Shown: piece after piece, positions 12,231 through 23,419 of the stretch
Layout of the letters: each line of letters opens with the position of its first letter
How positions within the stretch are numbered: position 1 is the first letter of the stretch
Assembly (NCBI GenBank): GCA_027257055.1
Contig: JAPVLO010000133.1
Span: 682,001 to 746,000, forward strand
Length of the DNA stretch: 64,000 nt
Direction: 5' to 3'
Source: Cephalopachus bancanus
Lineage: Eukaryota; Chordata; Mammalia; Primates; Tarsiidae
The notes under the pieces: model-generated
What the model was told of the DNA's origin: nothing
What the model saw: only the letters and a program-made list of their open reading frames with translations
The model's database searches: none
Made by a program: the position numbers and the translations under genes

Positions 12231-14110
12231 AGAAATTACCCCTCTCAAATCACAAAATTAATAAAATATATAGAAAATAGCCAATTATTTCAAAGTTATT
12301 TTCTCCAATTAAATATTGTCAGTTGCATTACATGATGTGCATATACTTGTCAGAATTTTATACGAATAGTAAGAATAAGGGGTATAAGACCTGTATAATA
12401 AGTTGTAGAAATCTTTATAACATATTAATGAAAAAAACTCATAATTTTAATGAAGATAAAGTTAAAAAGGTGAGATTACCAGTGATTTTAAAATCTGATT
12501 TTTAATGTTTTAAAATAATGCTACTCTTATAGTGAAAAAATGCTCTCTACAATTCAGAATAATTTAATTGAATTCATGTTTATTTTTGTAAAACACCCAT
12601 GACTTTGAACCATATTGGCCAAATTAAGGATGTTTTGTATAGATGAGCCAAAGATAATAACAGACAAAAGGTAAGGGCTGACCTTTCTCTTACAGTTATC
12701 TGTATATTACCCAAATACAAGACTCATGCAAGGTATTGGGAAGAACTGACAGTGATGTCTATAACAAATTCCCATGAATTTAACAGCCCATGGTTAACAT
12801 AATGTTCAGGATGTCAGAAAGGCCAACATCCCAAATATCTCTAATCTATGTAATTTCAACCATATTTTCTAGCAAAATATATTGCTTGAATTTTATCTGA
12901 GGGCAGTAGTTGGTTTCTTGCCGAACAGCCATCGTTCCCTTCCTCCTTCCTATAATAACTCTGATTTCATGTAGCTCATTAAGTAGCCGACTCCCTGACA
13001 AGCTGTAGGGGTGAAAATGAGTTACTCTTTCTGTTTAGCAATTATTAGTGTAGAAACAGGTATTTGATAAAATTTGGGCTAAAGAATTGTAAGGAAATTT
13101 TGCTGAAGACTTCTGGGAAAGTCAGCCTTGTTCCAGGAAAATGCAGAAATGATTTCTCTTCTGTCTACATGGTATCCTGCACAGAAGGGAGGCCCAGATT
13201 TCTGCAGCCTGAACATGATGCTGACCCATAAGAAACTGTAGAAAAGTCTCTTGGATGAAACAAAAGCTTAACCTGCTTTGGTCTTCTGGGTTGGTGGACC
13301 AGTACATTCTTCAATATAAGCCAGATTAAGTTATATTTTTAGAAAAATTGCCATGAAAAGCACACTAATAGATAGATAAATGATAAAATATCTAGCATTT
13401 TTCATAGTTTGAAGTGTAAATTATAATTCTAAAAGCTGGGTCAACATGAAAATATAGTGAGTCACTATATTCTTATGTCAAAGCTAAATAACACTTTGAG
13501 TCCAACGTTACATAAATTAGATTTGGACTTCCAATGAGTAGTCCACTAATAATGATTAATCTCATTTAAAAACTGTTAATTTCAATGTTTTATCATTTTA
13601 TCTGATTATTTACCAATGATAGTTTTAAATAGCTTTTGTTAAACCATTTTTAGTCTACATAGAACTCTGTAGGCAAGATGTTGCAGAAGACAAGGAGATG
13701 ACATACCCTATGAATCTTAAAAGCTTTCTGGGATATAAAGTAATTCTCAATGTACCATAAAAACCTTTTAACTAACGCAAAGATTAAAAACACCCTCAGC
13801 ATCCAGTATAAAAGATGATCTAAAACTTTTTTAGCTAAAACCCTCCAAAACTGAAAATAGTAAGAGTGTATAACATAGGTGCGAGTCAAGCATCTAAGTC
13901 CTAGAAAACAGGTTTTACTTCATTTATTATTTAACAACAATTAGTCAATGGTAGTTAATACATTACTATGTTTCTAGCTCATGGATCAGGAATTGATAAC
14001 CACCTAGAAATACTAAGCCAGTGTTGTGGCTGAGATAAGGTGGAGGTTGCTGATCTCTAAATGCTTGGGTGGTTTTGAGGTAGCACTTAGCTTAGAAGAC
14101 ATATGGCTGC
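12231..14110. other. unassigned AT-rich sequence
   Basis: No exon, RNA gene or clear repeat was found. Short frames at 13122-13307 and 13650-13889 have no recognisable family. A roughly 45-bp scrap around 14116-14160 (AGCACTTTGGGAGGCAGAGG) is an Alu fragment. Confidence 0.5.
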
Positions 14111-14327
14111 TGTAGTGTAGCACTTTGGGAGGCAGAGGCAAGAGGGGAGTATTAACATACGACCTCTTGTCAGGATGGTGCAGTAAATGCAAGACACCTA
14201 TGTGACAAGCAGGAATTTTTAGGTTGATGATGGATGCATATTGCCAATAAAATCTCTTTGAGAATACTCTTTTGTTTATGTCTCTCCAGCACCCTGTCTA
14301 GGATCAGCTCTCCCCCACCACTTCTTC

Positions 14328-14617
14328 TTTTTTTGAGTTGGAGTCTTACTCTGTTACCCAGACTGGAGTGCAGCGGCATGCTCATGGCCACCACAGCCTC
14401 GACCTGCTGGGCTCAGGAGATCCTTCTGCTTTAGCCTTCCAAGTAGAAGGCTGGAATTACAAGGGTGCACTACCACGCCTGGCTAATTTTTTGATTTATT
14501 GTACAGACAATGCCTTGCTAAGTTGCCCAGGCTGGTCTCAAACCCTTGGACTCAGGCATCCTCTCGCCTCAGCCTCCCAAAGTGCTGGGATTACAGCTTG
14601 AGGCACCGTGTCTGGCC
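14328..14617 (-). mobile_element. Alu SINE, lineage-type dimer
   Basis: The antisense copy starts at a T-rich tail with TTGAGTTGGAGTCTTACTC, has the TTTTTTGATTTATTGTACAG linker, and ends CACCGTGTCTGGCCAG. The right arm has GCCTCGACCTGCTGGGCTCA. Moderate divergence. Confidence 0.9.
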
Positions 14618-15766
14618 AGCTCTCCCCTTTCTTGTTGGGAAACCCATTCCACATAGTTCAGTTGGAGCTGACTTCCCCAGGGCCTCAGGGGTGGGAAGCA
14701 GAATATCTCTGCCTCTACCCCACCATAGTGACTCATCCAAAAATAGGTCTCAATTTCAACCATGCCAGAGTCCTGGCAGTACCATTGCTAGTCACTGCAT
14801 GTCAAAGAAGGTTGTCACTGATCTTATCTGTAACCAAATAGAATTTTAGGAAATCGAAATTTTTTTCACTTCTATGCTTCATAATTTATCCTCTATTTAC
14901 AATAAAATATAGGATGTTTTCCTATAATTTGAAAAATCAGCAGAATTTTTTGTTATTAGCCACAAGAGAATACTTTCTACTTCATCCAGGGAGTGTAAGA
15001 AATAATAGGTTTGTCCTCAAAAAGAGCTAAAAATAGTACAGTGTAGGCATTTATCCCTAATGATTATTTTTCTTGAAGTGAGAACTGAACTGAAAAAATT
15101 CAGAGGCAGTATTCATTCATTGTGAAACATTTTCCTCTCACCAACCACATGATTGATATCTCTGGTAGGTGCTGCAATTGAACTTTCTGTGATTCAAAAT
15201 GGCCACTTTTTCTTGCTCTTTAACAAAGAACCACTATAATATCAGTAAATTCTTCAGAAACAGAATCCTAAGTATTATGTGTTCTCGTGTAGATGTGGGA
15301 ACTAAATGGCCACAGAGATGAAATAATAAACACTGGGGACACCAATAAGGGGGAGGCAGAGAGAAGGGTTAGGCTTCAGAAATTACCTACTGGGCACAAT
15401 CTTCACTGTCTCAGCCACCTAAGACCCAATCCCAACCACCACAAAACATGTCCATGTAACAAATATGCATGGGGATCCCTTGACTCCAAAAGAAAAAAAG
15501 ACAGAAACATCTTTACAGCCCTTCTAGGTCTAGAACACAGTAGGGACTCACCACATAGCTGTGGAATTTAATTCTTTCCTGGAAAGGTCAGACGATATTA
15601 GCATGTTAAATATGGGAACTTTTCATTATTTAATAAATGTTAAATATTTATTTAACATTCTAGGAAAAAAAATCTCAATATCAGCAAGTTCTACCTAAGG
15701 AAGTCAGTGTCAACTTTACATTATTCCACTTGTAAACAGACCTAAATGGTTAGACATGCAAATGCT
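14618..15766. other. unassigned sequence
   Basis: No supported gene. A 116-codon frame at 14499-14849 is mainly antisense Alu and runs into unique DNA. An AT-rich palindromic patch lies around 15625-15665 (TTTAATAAATGTTAAATATT). Confidence 0.5.
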
Positions 15767-15779
15767 AATACCTTGTGCT

Positions 15780-16075
15780 AGCCAGGAATGGTGGCTTATG
15801 CCTGTAATCCAAGCACTTCGAAAGCCAGAGGCAAGAGGATTGCCTGAGTTCAGGGGTTCAAGAACAGTCTGGGCAACTTGGCAAGACCTCATCTCTACAG
15901 TAAATCAAAAATTAGCCAGGCATGGTGATGCATGCCCATAGTTCCAGCTACTTGGAAGGTTGAAGCAGAAGGATTGCCTGAGCCCAGTGGGCAGAGGCTG
16001 TGGTGGCCATGAGAATGCCACTGCACTCCAGTCTGGGCAATGGAGTGAGACTCCTACTCACTCACACAGAAAATG
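15780..16075 (+). mobile_element. Alu SINE, lineage-type dimer
   Basis: A complete dimer with TACAGTAAATCAAAAATTAG linker and terminus GAGACTCCTACTC. A candidate 9-bp target-site duplication CCTTGTGCT occurs at 15771-15779 and again at 16093-16101, beyond an AT-rich tail. Confidence 0.88.
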
Positions 16076-16217
16076 CTATATGTATATATATTCCTTGTGC
16101 TTCTGTAGACAGGATAATGTCTGCTTGTGTAATTTGGGATGTAACAAAGTCTTGGATGCCTGTTGGGTGAGAGAGAATTTTTCTGGTAACACAACATAAA
16201 ATATGTTATTTCCCTCA

Positions 16218-16312
16218 AAACAAACAAACAAACAAACAAACAAACAAAAACCAACCAACAAACAAAAACACAACAAAACAAAAACAAACAAACAAACAAA
16301 CAAACAAACAAT
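16218..16312 (+). repeat. (CAAA)n microsatellite
   Basis: About 95 bp of imperfect CAAA tetranucleotide repeats, interrupted by CCAACCAACAAAC and CACAACAAAAC segments that split two purer tracts. Frames rich in Cys, Leu, Phe and Val on the complementary strand are by-products of the repeat. Confidence 0.95.
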
Positions 16313-17846
16313 GTGAACTAAAATGTATACAGGGATAAAGAAGCCATTTCTGGCTCAAAAAATTGTCCAGTTCAGAGTTTTATGCCTGGGGAATTGACTT
16401 GTTTCCCTTGGAGTTGCAGCAATGAGAAATTTACTGGGTTTGGGCCAGTTATTGCACATTTTGGTCCAACAGGTGCCGTATATCCAGGGTTTCTAGTGTA
16501 ATTGGGGTAGGTTGGAGGGTAGGAAAGTATTGAAAATCCCAAGACAAATTTTTTTTGCTGCAACCAGGGTACACCATCTTCAGCAAGAAGCCTTGTGGAA
16601 CTTTGGGGACCTGGAAAGTTTTTATTTCCTATCCTTGTTTCCCACTTCTTCAGGCAATATGTTCCTGTATCCTTTATTTTTAGTAAAGTTAACTTGCTTT
16701 CTTGTCTTTCCATCAATCACTCCAGCATTGCCTTTGTGGCAACAGTCCAATAAACAGGTAACATTGTAACAGGATGTCTGGCAGGAAGCACTTTAGGAAA
16801 TGACGAGCTTCCTTAAGTCTCAGGAATTGTATAGATCTGTGCTCTAGACATTAGGAACAGTCATGGAAAAGACACAGAGATATTATTCAGGACCCTCTCT
16901 GAAGTGGCTCTGTTGATCTATCCCAAAAAGATGAGTAGAGCATTCACAATGTAGTAATCAAGGCTTGCTGACACTGGGTATGGGACATGAACTGACTTAG
17001 GACACTGGAGAAAGATTAATGATGAAAAACCTAAACTGGGGAGATTTGAGTGAGATTGTCTTTATTAGTTTCACTGATTCCAAGATGCACATCTTTTCAT
17101 ACTATAACATTTCTGAAAATGAGATATCTCTTATTAACAAGGTTGTGCTATCATCTTTAACTGGAAGTGTTTTTTTCATTCTCTGAACATAAAAATATAC
17201 ATCTTATAATCATTGGCATTTTAGAAAAATGGTAACTTCCTAATGAAACAGGGTTGGAGTGGCAATTTCACAAAAACTTAAGATATAGTACAAAAATTAT
17301 ACCCGATGTGAAATGTTTCACAAACTGCAAGTACTGTATTACAGACTGGAGTTTGAGTCATTCTTGAATAATTGTTTCTGTTCTTTCTACAATGCCTGAA
17401 ACACAGAGATGGATTCTTGGTATTTCTACTCCTCTCGGTAGATTACACACTCTAACAAGCCAGAGATCATGTTTGTTTCATTCCCACTGCTAGGGGATTC
17501 TATTTAAATCATCTTTGATAGCACACCAGAGATATTGGGCCTATGTTATAGCTACTTTCCTTGTATAAAGAACATTGTTTTGGTCAGTTTTCATAATTAT
17601 TGTTAAAGCAAACATTGTAAAAATTTTTGACTGAGACAGAGATTTAAGTTTATTTTCACGAAATAATTACTTTAAAATAAATAAATGGAACAGAATTTAT
17701 TTGTGTAATCAAGGATTGAAGAAAAGGTTATAAAGGAATGTAGAAATATTATATATATTATAATACAATTTTATTAGAATAGTGATGTTTGAAAATTTTA
17801 ATGAGTTAAATGGCACAGTCACCAAATGACTGAGGAATGTTCTTTT
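16313..17846. other. unassigned sequence
   Basis: A 114-codon antisense frame at 16372-16716 contains a Pro/Tyr-rich stretch but matches no family I recognise and has no supporting structure. The rest is AT-rich unique DNA. Confidence 0.45.
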
Positions 17847-17863
17847 ATAAATAATAATGACTT

Positions 17864-18185
17864 ATAAAGAAGGACAAAATTATGAACTTCGCCGCAATCT
17901 GGATGGACTTAGAGGCTATAATACTGAGTGATCTATCACAGAAACAGAGAACCAAGTATCACATGTTCTCACTCATAAGGGGACCTTGAACAACTATCAT
18001 AATACTATAAGAAAGGGAATGACAGTAGTGGGAAACTGCCAAGGGAGGGCAGGAGTAGGATTGGCAGTAGTGGAAAACTGCTGGCGGGGGGACACCTCAT
18101 CAACAAGAGTACTTGCACAATAAACATTTGTATACCTAACCCTGAATTGTACCCCACATATTTAAAATAAAAAATTAGAAAAATA
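17864..18185 (+). mobile_element. 5'-truncated L1, 3' end
   Basis: It begins inside the end of ORF2 (AAGAAGGACAAAATTATGAA, TGGATGGACTTAGAGGCTAT), runs through CACATGTTCTCACTCATAAG, and ends with the lineage L1 3' end (GTATACCTAACCCTGAATTG, CCCCACATATTTAAAATAAA). Similar AATAATAATG(A/G)CTT strings on both sides are a likely imperfect target-site duplication. Confidence 0.9.
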
Positions 18186-18507
18186 ATAATAATGGCTTTT
18201 CACTGTTAAATATGTATGGGAAATAATACATAGTTACACTTGCACTATGTATACTTTCTACATAGTCAATATTAAAAAATATTCATTGTAGAAATAAATG
18301 ATTTTTATAGTTGCACAAAGGTTAATTTTGTGTCTTCCTGCTTATAGTAGTTTTCTGAAATATAATCGGATGATATAACATGAATTAATTAAAATATATA
18401 TGTTACACATATTGTATCTACATACATTTAGGTGCAGTATCAGTAATTAAGCTATTATGGCTCCATAAGGAAATGACATTTACAATTTTTCACTTTTTTT
18501 AATCACC
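18186..18507. other. unassigned AT-rich sequence
   Basis: A short stretch of AT-rich unique DNA between the L1 and the following Alu. Nothing identifiable was seen. Confidence 0.5.
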
Positions 18508-18519
18508 TTATTGTTAGAT

Positions 18520-18806
18520 TTTTTTTTTTTTCAGTTGGAGTCTCACTCTGTTGCCCAGACTGGAGTGCAGTGGCAGCTTCTGGCCACCGCAGCCTCAACC
18601 TACTGGGCTCCAGTGATCCTTCCGCCTCAGCCTTCCAAGTAGCCAGAATTACAGGCGCGCGCTACCACACTTGGCTAATTTTTTGATTTATTGTAGAGAT
18701 GAGGTCTCACCAAGTTGAGGCCCAGGTGGGTCTCGAACCCGCAGGCTCAGGCAATCCACTCAGCCTCCCAAGGCGCATAATTAAAGGCTGAGCCACCGAG
18801 CCCGGC
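18520..18806 (-). mobile_element. Alu SINE, young lineage-specific dimer
   Basis: The antisense copy has a T13-type tail, then CAGTTGGAGTCTCACTC, GGTCTCGAACCCGCAGGCTC, and an end in AGCCACCGAGCCCGGC. It is flanked by 12-bp direct repeats with one mismatch, TTATTGTTAGAT at 18508-18519 and TTATTTTTAGAT at 18807-18818, which fixes both ends. Confidence 0.93.
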
Positions 18807-19059
18807 TTATTTTTAGATCTTGATCTCTGTAGCATGTGCGTTTTAGTGAAAAAGAAAGATAATTTAATAAAATATGGGAACTTACTATTTGCCTTAGAAA
18901 CTATAAATATTAATCTGTGAATATAAAGTTAGGTCCTTGGGAAGATTGCTCTGATCATGGAAGTGTTTTGATATTATGAAAAAGCTATAAGAAAGGTGCG
19001 CTGAGATCATATCTCTGAGTCTTTGAGGCAATTTGCGCTTTCTCACTCTCAAATGCATT

Positions 19060-19312
19060 CCATGATCTCATCTTCCCTCTTTCCTAAGCATCTTTATCTA
19101 TTTCTTTTTCTCCCACTTCACGCCTTCCTCTTGCCACAACCATCCCTGATGTCCACATGGAATCTAGTCTTCATCATACCGTAGACATAGACCATAAGCT
19201 CCACAAGGTCAGGGGCTGTGTCTGTTTGTGAACCATCCACTTCACCTGATGCTGGTCACATCACTGGCACGTGGCAGGCACCCAAAATTGCTCGATGATG
19301 GGAGGAATTTTG
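19060..19312 (+). repeat. L2 LINE 3' fragment
   Basis: The text around 19185-19290 (CATAAGCTCCACAAGGTCAG, GGGCTGTGTCTGTTTG, CACTGGCACGTGGCAGGCAC) follows the L2 3' end: TAAGCTCCTTGAGGGCAGGGACTGTGTC, then CTGGCACATAGTAGGTGCTC. Strongly diverged, ancient mammalian LINE. Confidence 0.75.
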
Positions 19313-20265
19313 AATCCAACATAGATCTGAAGTAGACACTGTCTATGAACTTTAGGCCATGTCCAAAGCGTGCTTATTACACCACATAGTGCTCATTTGG
19401 TCATTGCTTTTATTATGACCGTTGTTTATGCAATTGTTTTTATTAGATTTGGGTTGGTTCCTTGAAACAGTAACTATGTTGTTTTGAGTTTTCTTTAATT
19501 CCTCTAGCTAAAATGAATCAATCATCGTCACTCCATTTCTATAAAGGTTTGAATATGGCATGATAGCCTGAGACCCATGAAGGGTGATACAGGTTGGAGA
19601 GGGCTCTTGGCCACCAGTGTAGAATTTTTGATAGTTAGGTAAGCTGAATTTTCAAAGTATCACTGAACATTTGATGACCATGTTAAAATACTAGGCGTGA
19701 ATTAGAGATGGTTGTTCTGCCCACTGCCAATAATATTTGCTTTCTTAAGCAGAGTGTAGTTCCTGAGAAGAGTTACACAAGTTCTGAAATGAAAATAATA
19801 ACAATAATATTAAAGTCAGGACTTGACTCATAAGGTATGTACCTTTGTATGTCTTGAGTATAGAAAATTGCTACTGTTTTCCATACTGACTTGGTAAATG
19901 GGAACCTACTGTTGTAGCATGCATTTTATAATATGCTAAAGGCTCTACCACAAAAATAAAATAAGTTGGTGGACATTTTAAAATTTCTCAGTTATACTGA
20001 CATTTCATTGACATTGTCTTTTTTCTTTTTCTTTCTTTTTTTGACATTGTCTTTTTTTTTAACCAAAAGCAAAAACAGCAAACATCTTCCCAAGTGTGAT
20101 TTTAAGCAGAATATACTCCTCTTCTTGGCTCTAACAGAAGATCTGTGCTTATATCATCTCCATGGGGACAGGACATGAGAAGACAATCAGGAGGAACAAT
20201 TCCTTTGGTCGGTTACTCTTTGTATTATTTCCTATTTTAATATTTCCTGTTTCCTCAGGTCTCAT
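19313..20265. other. unassigned sequence with a short tandem duplication
   Basis: Unique AT-rich DNA. TTGACATTGTCTTTTTT occurs twice within about 35 bp around 20009-20057, separated by a pyrimidine tract. No gene. Confidence 0.5.
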
Positions 20266-20269
20266 GGAC

Positions 20270-20388
20270 TATTTCCACAGTATTACTGGCTAGTGTTGAA
20301 GCTTGCAGACTTTCAAGTTGCTTCCGAGCTGCTCACCATTCCAGCTGGGGAAACTTTCTGTGCCTTAAACTCTTCATCCTTATAGTGA

Positions 20389-20428
<40 letters not shown>

Positions 20429-20580
20429 TTTGTAGGGCTGTTATGAGGCTGAAACGAGTTAATATATGCAAAACCTCACCATCAATGCCTGTAATGTATT
20501 CAGCACTCATTTCATACCTAGAACTTAACAAGTAACAGTTAGTCTTAGCTAATTATCACCAGAGGATGATCATTCTCATC
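20270..20580 (+). repeat. MIR SINE with internal (AAT)n expansion
   Basis: The flanks match MIR: CTTAAACTCTTCATCCTTATAG before, and TTGTAGGGCTGTTATGAGGC with AACGAGTTAATATATGC after, equivalent to the conserved GGGTTGTTGTGAGGATTAAATGAG section. Between them an AATAAT motif has expanded to about 35 bp of (AAT)n at 20388-20423. Confidence 0.8.
20388..20423 (+). repeat. (AAT)n microsatellite
   Basis: About eleven uninterrupted AAT units grown from the AT-rich centre of the host MIR. Likely length-variable between individuals. Confidence 0.95.
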
Positions 20581-20791
20581 ATTATTACCCAACATATTTT
20601 CCATTGGCATTCTATGGCCTTTAGTTGCTTTCTAAAAAATTAAAACCAGTCCCTTAAAACCAAGTCATCCTCTTGGTATTCTTTAATTTAAAAAATTAAC
20701 ATTCTTATGTGACTCATTTATTTATGTTGGGAGATCAATTTAGGCAAAATTAGATGTATTTAGTTTAATATTCATGAATGAAAGCGATTTT

Positions 20792-20822
20792 AAGTTTCTA
20801 ACTGCTCACTGCAACCAGAAAC
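20792..20822 (+). repeat. left arm of a perfect 31-bp distant inverted repeat
   Basis: These 31 bases (starting AAGTTTCTAACTGCTC, ending CAACCAGAAAC) are the exact reverse complement of 22734-22764. The match stops abruptly on both sides. Such a length is not expected by chance, and neither arm lies in a repeat I recognise. Confidence 0.9.
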
Positions 20823-21039
20823 AGCTCCTGAAGAATTAACCTAGATTCATATAATTTGCAGTTTTTTGCATTTTCTCATGTTGATCTTTTTGCTGAGTCC
20901 ACAAAAACGTACTTAGACTTGTGTTTCTATTTTATTTCGTTGTCTTTTTTGCTTTCAGGTGGGGACCAATTTGAAGCCAAGCATTTTATACTGTGAAAAT
21001 ACCCTTCAGGTGTCAAAAAGAAAGGAAGAAAGTTAACAT

Positions 21040-21212
21040 TGGCTTCAATTTTACCTATATTCTTATTTAACAACCTCTTGAGGCAGATACTATCTTTACT
21101 TTCTGAGGAAGTGTGGGAGGTGTTAAGGTCACACAGATAATAAATGGTGGAACTGGGTTAAAATTGAGGTCGTCTGACTCCAAGGAAGTGCTCATTTCTT
21201 CAAGTCACAGCC
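21040..21212 (+). repeat. MIR SINE
   Basis: Recognisable order: TTGAGGCAGATACTATCTTT, GTTAAGGTCACACAGATAAT, GGTGGAACTGGGTTAAAAT, GTCGTCTGACTCCAAGG. This corresponds to the MIR core and 3' section ending in the GTCTGACTCCAAAGCCC block. One of the better preserved MIRs in the window. Confidence 0.85.
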
Positions 21213-22095
21213 ACAGTCCCCAGGTATGGACAAAGATTTATCCAAGGGAACTCCAGAGGACTTTCTTTGGTCAAAAATAAATTGCTAAAGCTTACTTTCT
21301 TGGCTATTGTCTGTAGAGAAATAGCCATCAACCATCTTAAGCAAGTCTGCATCTAGGCGAATATATGAAAATGTGTGTGTCTGTGCGTAGGGAAGAAAGA
21401 ACAGCATTGTTGCTGATACATTTGGTGACGTTAAACACTTGAATCACATCTCTTATTGTTCCTGCCCATGCTGGCCCTTGGCAGGACTGTATCTACCATG
21501 CCATGGTCTGAAAATAACCCTGAAAATGTCACAGTCTGGTGTTTCTCCCCTCAGGTGGAGGCAGCCTGATCTCCATAGGTAAATGAAGTGGAAGATTAAG
21601 CAATTATCTCCAGAATTTGATTAATGTGGAAAATCAACATGAAAAATTTTAGCATCTCAAGCTATTTTTTCCCCTCAATTGTGCATGCTTAAGCCTTAAT
21701 TAAGTAAATATTTCCTTAGCTTTCTGTGTGATTTTTGACACCAGAATTGGAGAGCACAGAGTGCAAGCAATTCTAAGAGGGGTTTTCAAAGTGGGGCTCA
21801 TATAGCCGTAGAGGTCTTCAGCCTGAGATGGGAATGGTCAAGGAACATAAGCCTTGTTCCCGGGGCCATGCCACCCTGTCTTCTGGCTCTCAGCCTCAGT
21901 GTCCATCATGACCTTCAGTATCTCCCTCCTAACAAGGCCCATCAGGACTTACAGGTGTTTCACTGTATCTGTCTACACAGCTGGCTGCTCCATGGTTTAA
22001 GCTGTGTGTGGAGATGCTTGGTAATTCCAGTCACAGCCTTGTTTCTAGCACTGGTTCAGCTTGTGAAGTGGTGCCATCTTTGCTCATAAAGCCTT
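21213..22095. other. unassigned sequence
   Basis: No supported gene. A 73-codon frame at 21868-22089 is not recognisable. GC content is slightly higher at 21770-22090 than in the neighbours. Confidence 0.5.
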
Positions 22096-22097
22096 TT

Positions 22098-22456
22098 GCA
22101 GATAACCTACACAATCCTCTTATATACTTCAAATCATATCTAGATCACTTATGATATTTAGTGCAATGTAAGTACTATGCAAATACTTTTTTTTTCAGAT
22201 TAGTTCTCGATCTGTTGACTAGACTGGAGAGCATTTATGTGATCATAGATCACTGCATCCTTGAACACTGAACTAAAGTGAGCCTCCTGCCTCAGCCTTC
22301 TTAGTAGCTAGGAGCCTGCCACCACACATGGCTTGTATTTATTACTATTATTTTTTTGTTGTATTGTTATTTTTCAGTGCTCTTTTTTTCTGAATAATTT
22401 TGACTGTGGTTGGTTGAATTCATGAATGTGAACCCACAGATGTGAAGGACTGACGG
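22098..22456 (+). mobile_element. MER2 (Tigger-group DNA transposon) remnant, split by an Alu monomer
   Basis: The left part (AACCTACACAATCCTCTTAT, then CTAGATCACTTATGATATTT and AATGTAAGTACTATGCAAAT) follows the MER2 internal sequence. The right part (TGACTGTGGTTGGTTGAATT, GAACCCACAGATGTGAAGGA) follows its terminal inverted repeat and ends next to TA. A FLAM-like monomer sits between them at 22186-22345. The 5' portion of MER2 is missing. Confidence 0.78.
22186..22345 (-). mobile_element. Alu-type monomer inserted in MER2
   Basis: Antisense monomer with T-rich tail, TTGACTAGACTGGAGAGC, TGATCATAGATCACTGCATC, CTCCTGCCTCAGCCTTCTTA and CCACCACACATGGCTTG. It is about 160 bp and old, and it interrupts the MER2 remnant, so it is younger than that transposon. 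Confidence 0.75.
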
Positions 22457-22733
22457 TATATCATAAATATTAACATCAAAAAATAAATTTTTCCATTACT
22501 CTTTTGAATATATTCAAAGCAGTATAAAAAATAACACATAGTTTGATAACCATTCTTCAAAAATATTTGTATGTATGTATGTATATTCTATATAAGATCT
22601 AATGTAATAGTTGAAAATTTTGCCTTGTTCTTTTTCCCTTGAACCTGCACTTCTGTTTCACTTTCTGCAAATAATTTTGTCCTAATGTAATATATTTTTA
22701 TACTTAGAAGACTTTTATTGGTCACCCTGTTAA

Positions 22734-22764
22734 GTTTCTGGTTGCAGTGAGCAGTTAGAAACTT
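22734..22764 (-). repeat. right arm of a perfect 31-bp distant inverted repeat
   Basis: Exact reverse complement of 20792-20822. It contains GGTTGCAGTGAGC, a string also found in Alu right arms, but the rest of the arm is not Alu. The flanks show no obvious target-site duplication. Confidence 0.9.
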
Positions 22765-22957
22765 TTCTACAACAAATATTATTTATAAATTGAAATTATG
22801 TTTTCCACACATCCAAAGTCTTTAAGTAGTAAGTTTTTTTCCCTGTCTTGAGTTATCATTATCAATATTGACATCCAATTGATCAAAAAAATATAAATAA
22901 CTCACACAGAGTCACACATTATTTTTATTATGTTATTATTAATTAATTAATTAATTT

Positions 22958-23033
22958 TGGTTTTTTTAAGCATATTTTTTATTATAAAATTGTGGGGTAC
23001 AGTTAAGGGTTAGGTATACAAATGTGCATCGGA
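22958..23033 (-). mobile_element. very short L1 3' end insertion
   Basis: Only about 76 bp: poly-T side, then TTATAAAATTGTGGGGTACA and GGGTTAGGTATACAAATGTG, the antisense L1 3' end. TAATTAATTT occurs on both sides (ending 22957, and 23034-23043), a plausible target-site duplication in an ATTA-rich tract. An extreme 5' truncation. Confidence 0.8.
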
Positions 23034-23125
23034 TAATTAATTTATAATAGTGAAGTTGTCACTGAGCTACTGTGGAAAATTTTCGGAGGCAATGATAATA
23101 ATAGAGCTGTGAGGGTGTGAGAGAG

Positions 23126-23400
23126 ACTGGTGAGAGGATTGCCTGAGCCCACAGGTTCGAGACCAGTCTTGAACTTGATGAGATCTTTTAATTTGTCTCT
23201 ACAGCAAATTAAAAAAAATTAGCTGGGCGTGGTGGCACATACCTGTAGTTTCAGCTAGTCGGAAGACTGAGGCAGAAGGATTACCTAAGACCAAAAGGTG
23301 GAGGTTGCAGTGGCTGTGAGTGTGCCACTGAACCTGGGTGACAGAGTGGGACTCTGACTAAAAAAAAAAGAAAAAAGAAAGAAAGAGAAGGAAAAGAAAT
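23126..23400 (+). mobile_element. Alu SINE, 5'-truncated
   Basis: It starts within the left arm (GAGAGGATTGCCTGAGCCCA) and continues through the linker and a complete right arm (GCCACTGAACCTGGGTGACA, with an ACTCCAGC deletion) to an A/GAAA-rich tail. The first roughly 50 bases of the element are missing. Confidence 0.85.
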
Positions 23401-23419
23401 AAGAGTTGGGGAAAAGTCT

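Noticed and set aside
16054..16311. Cys/Leu/Phe/Val-rich frames resembling a membrane protein
   Set aside because: They are direct translations of the (CAAA)n microsatellite read in antisense.
16200..16320. Regular short repeats considered as a CRISPR array
   Set aside because: The units are 4-bp CAAA microsatellite with no spacers. CRISPR arrays are not expected in a mammalian genome and none was seen.
16372..16716. 114-codon antisense frame with a Pro/Tyr-rich stretch, considered as a processed pseudogene
   Set aside because: I could not match it to any family, and there is no poly-A tail, target-site duplication or homologous domain to support it.
20792..22764. The 31-bp inverted repeat as ends of an intact DNA transposon
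   Set aside because: The interval carries ordinary MIR and MER2 DNA and no transposase, and no target-site duplication borders the arms. Kept only as an unexplained inverted repeat.
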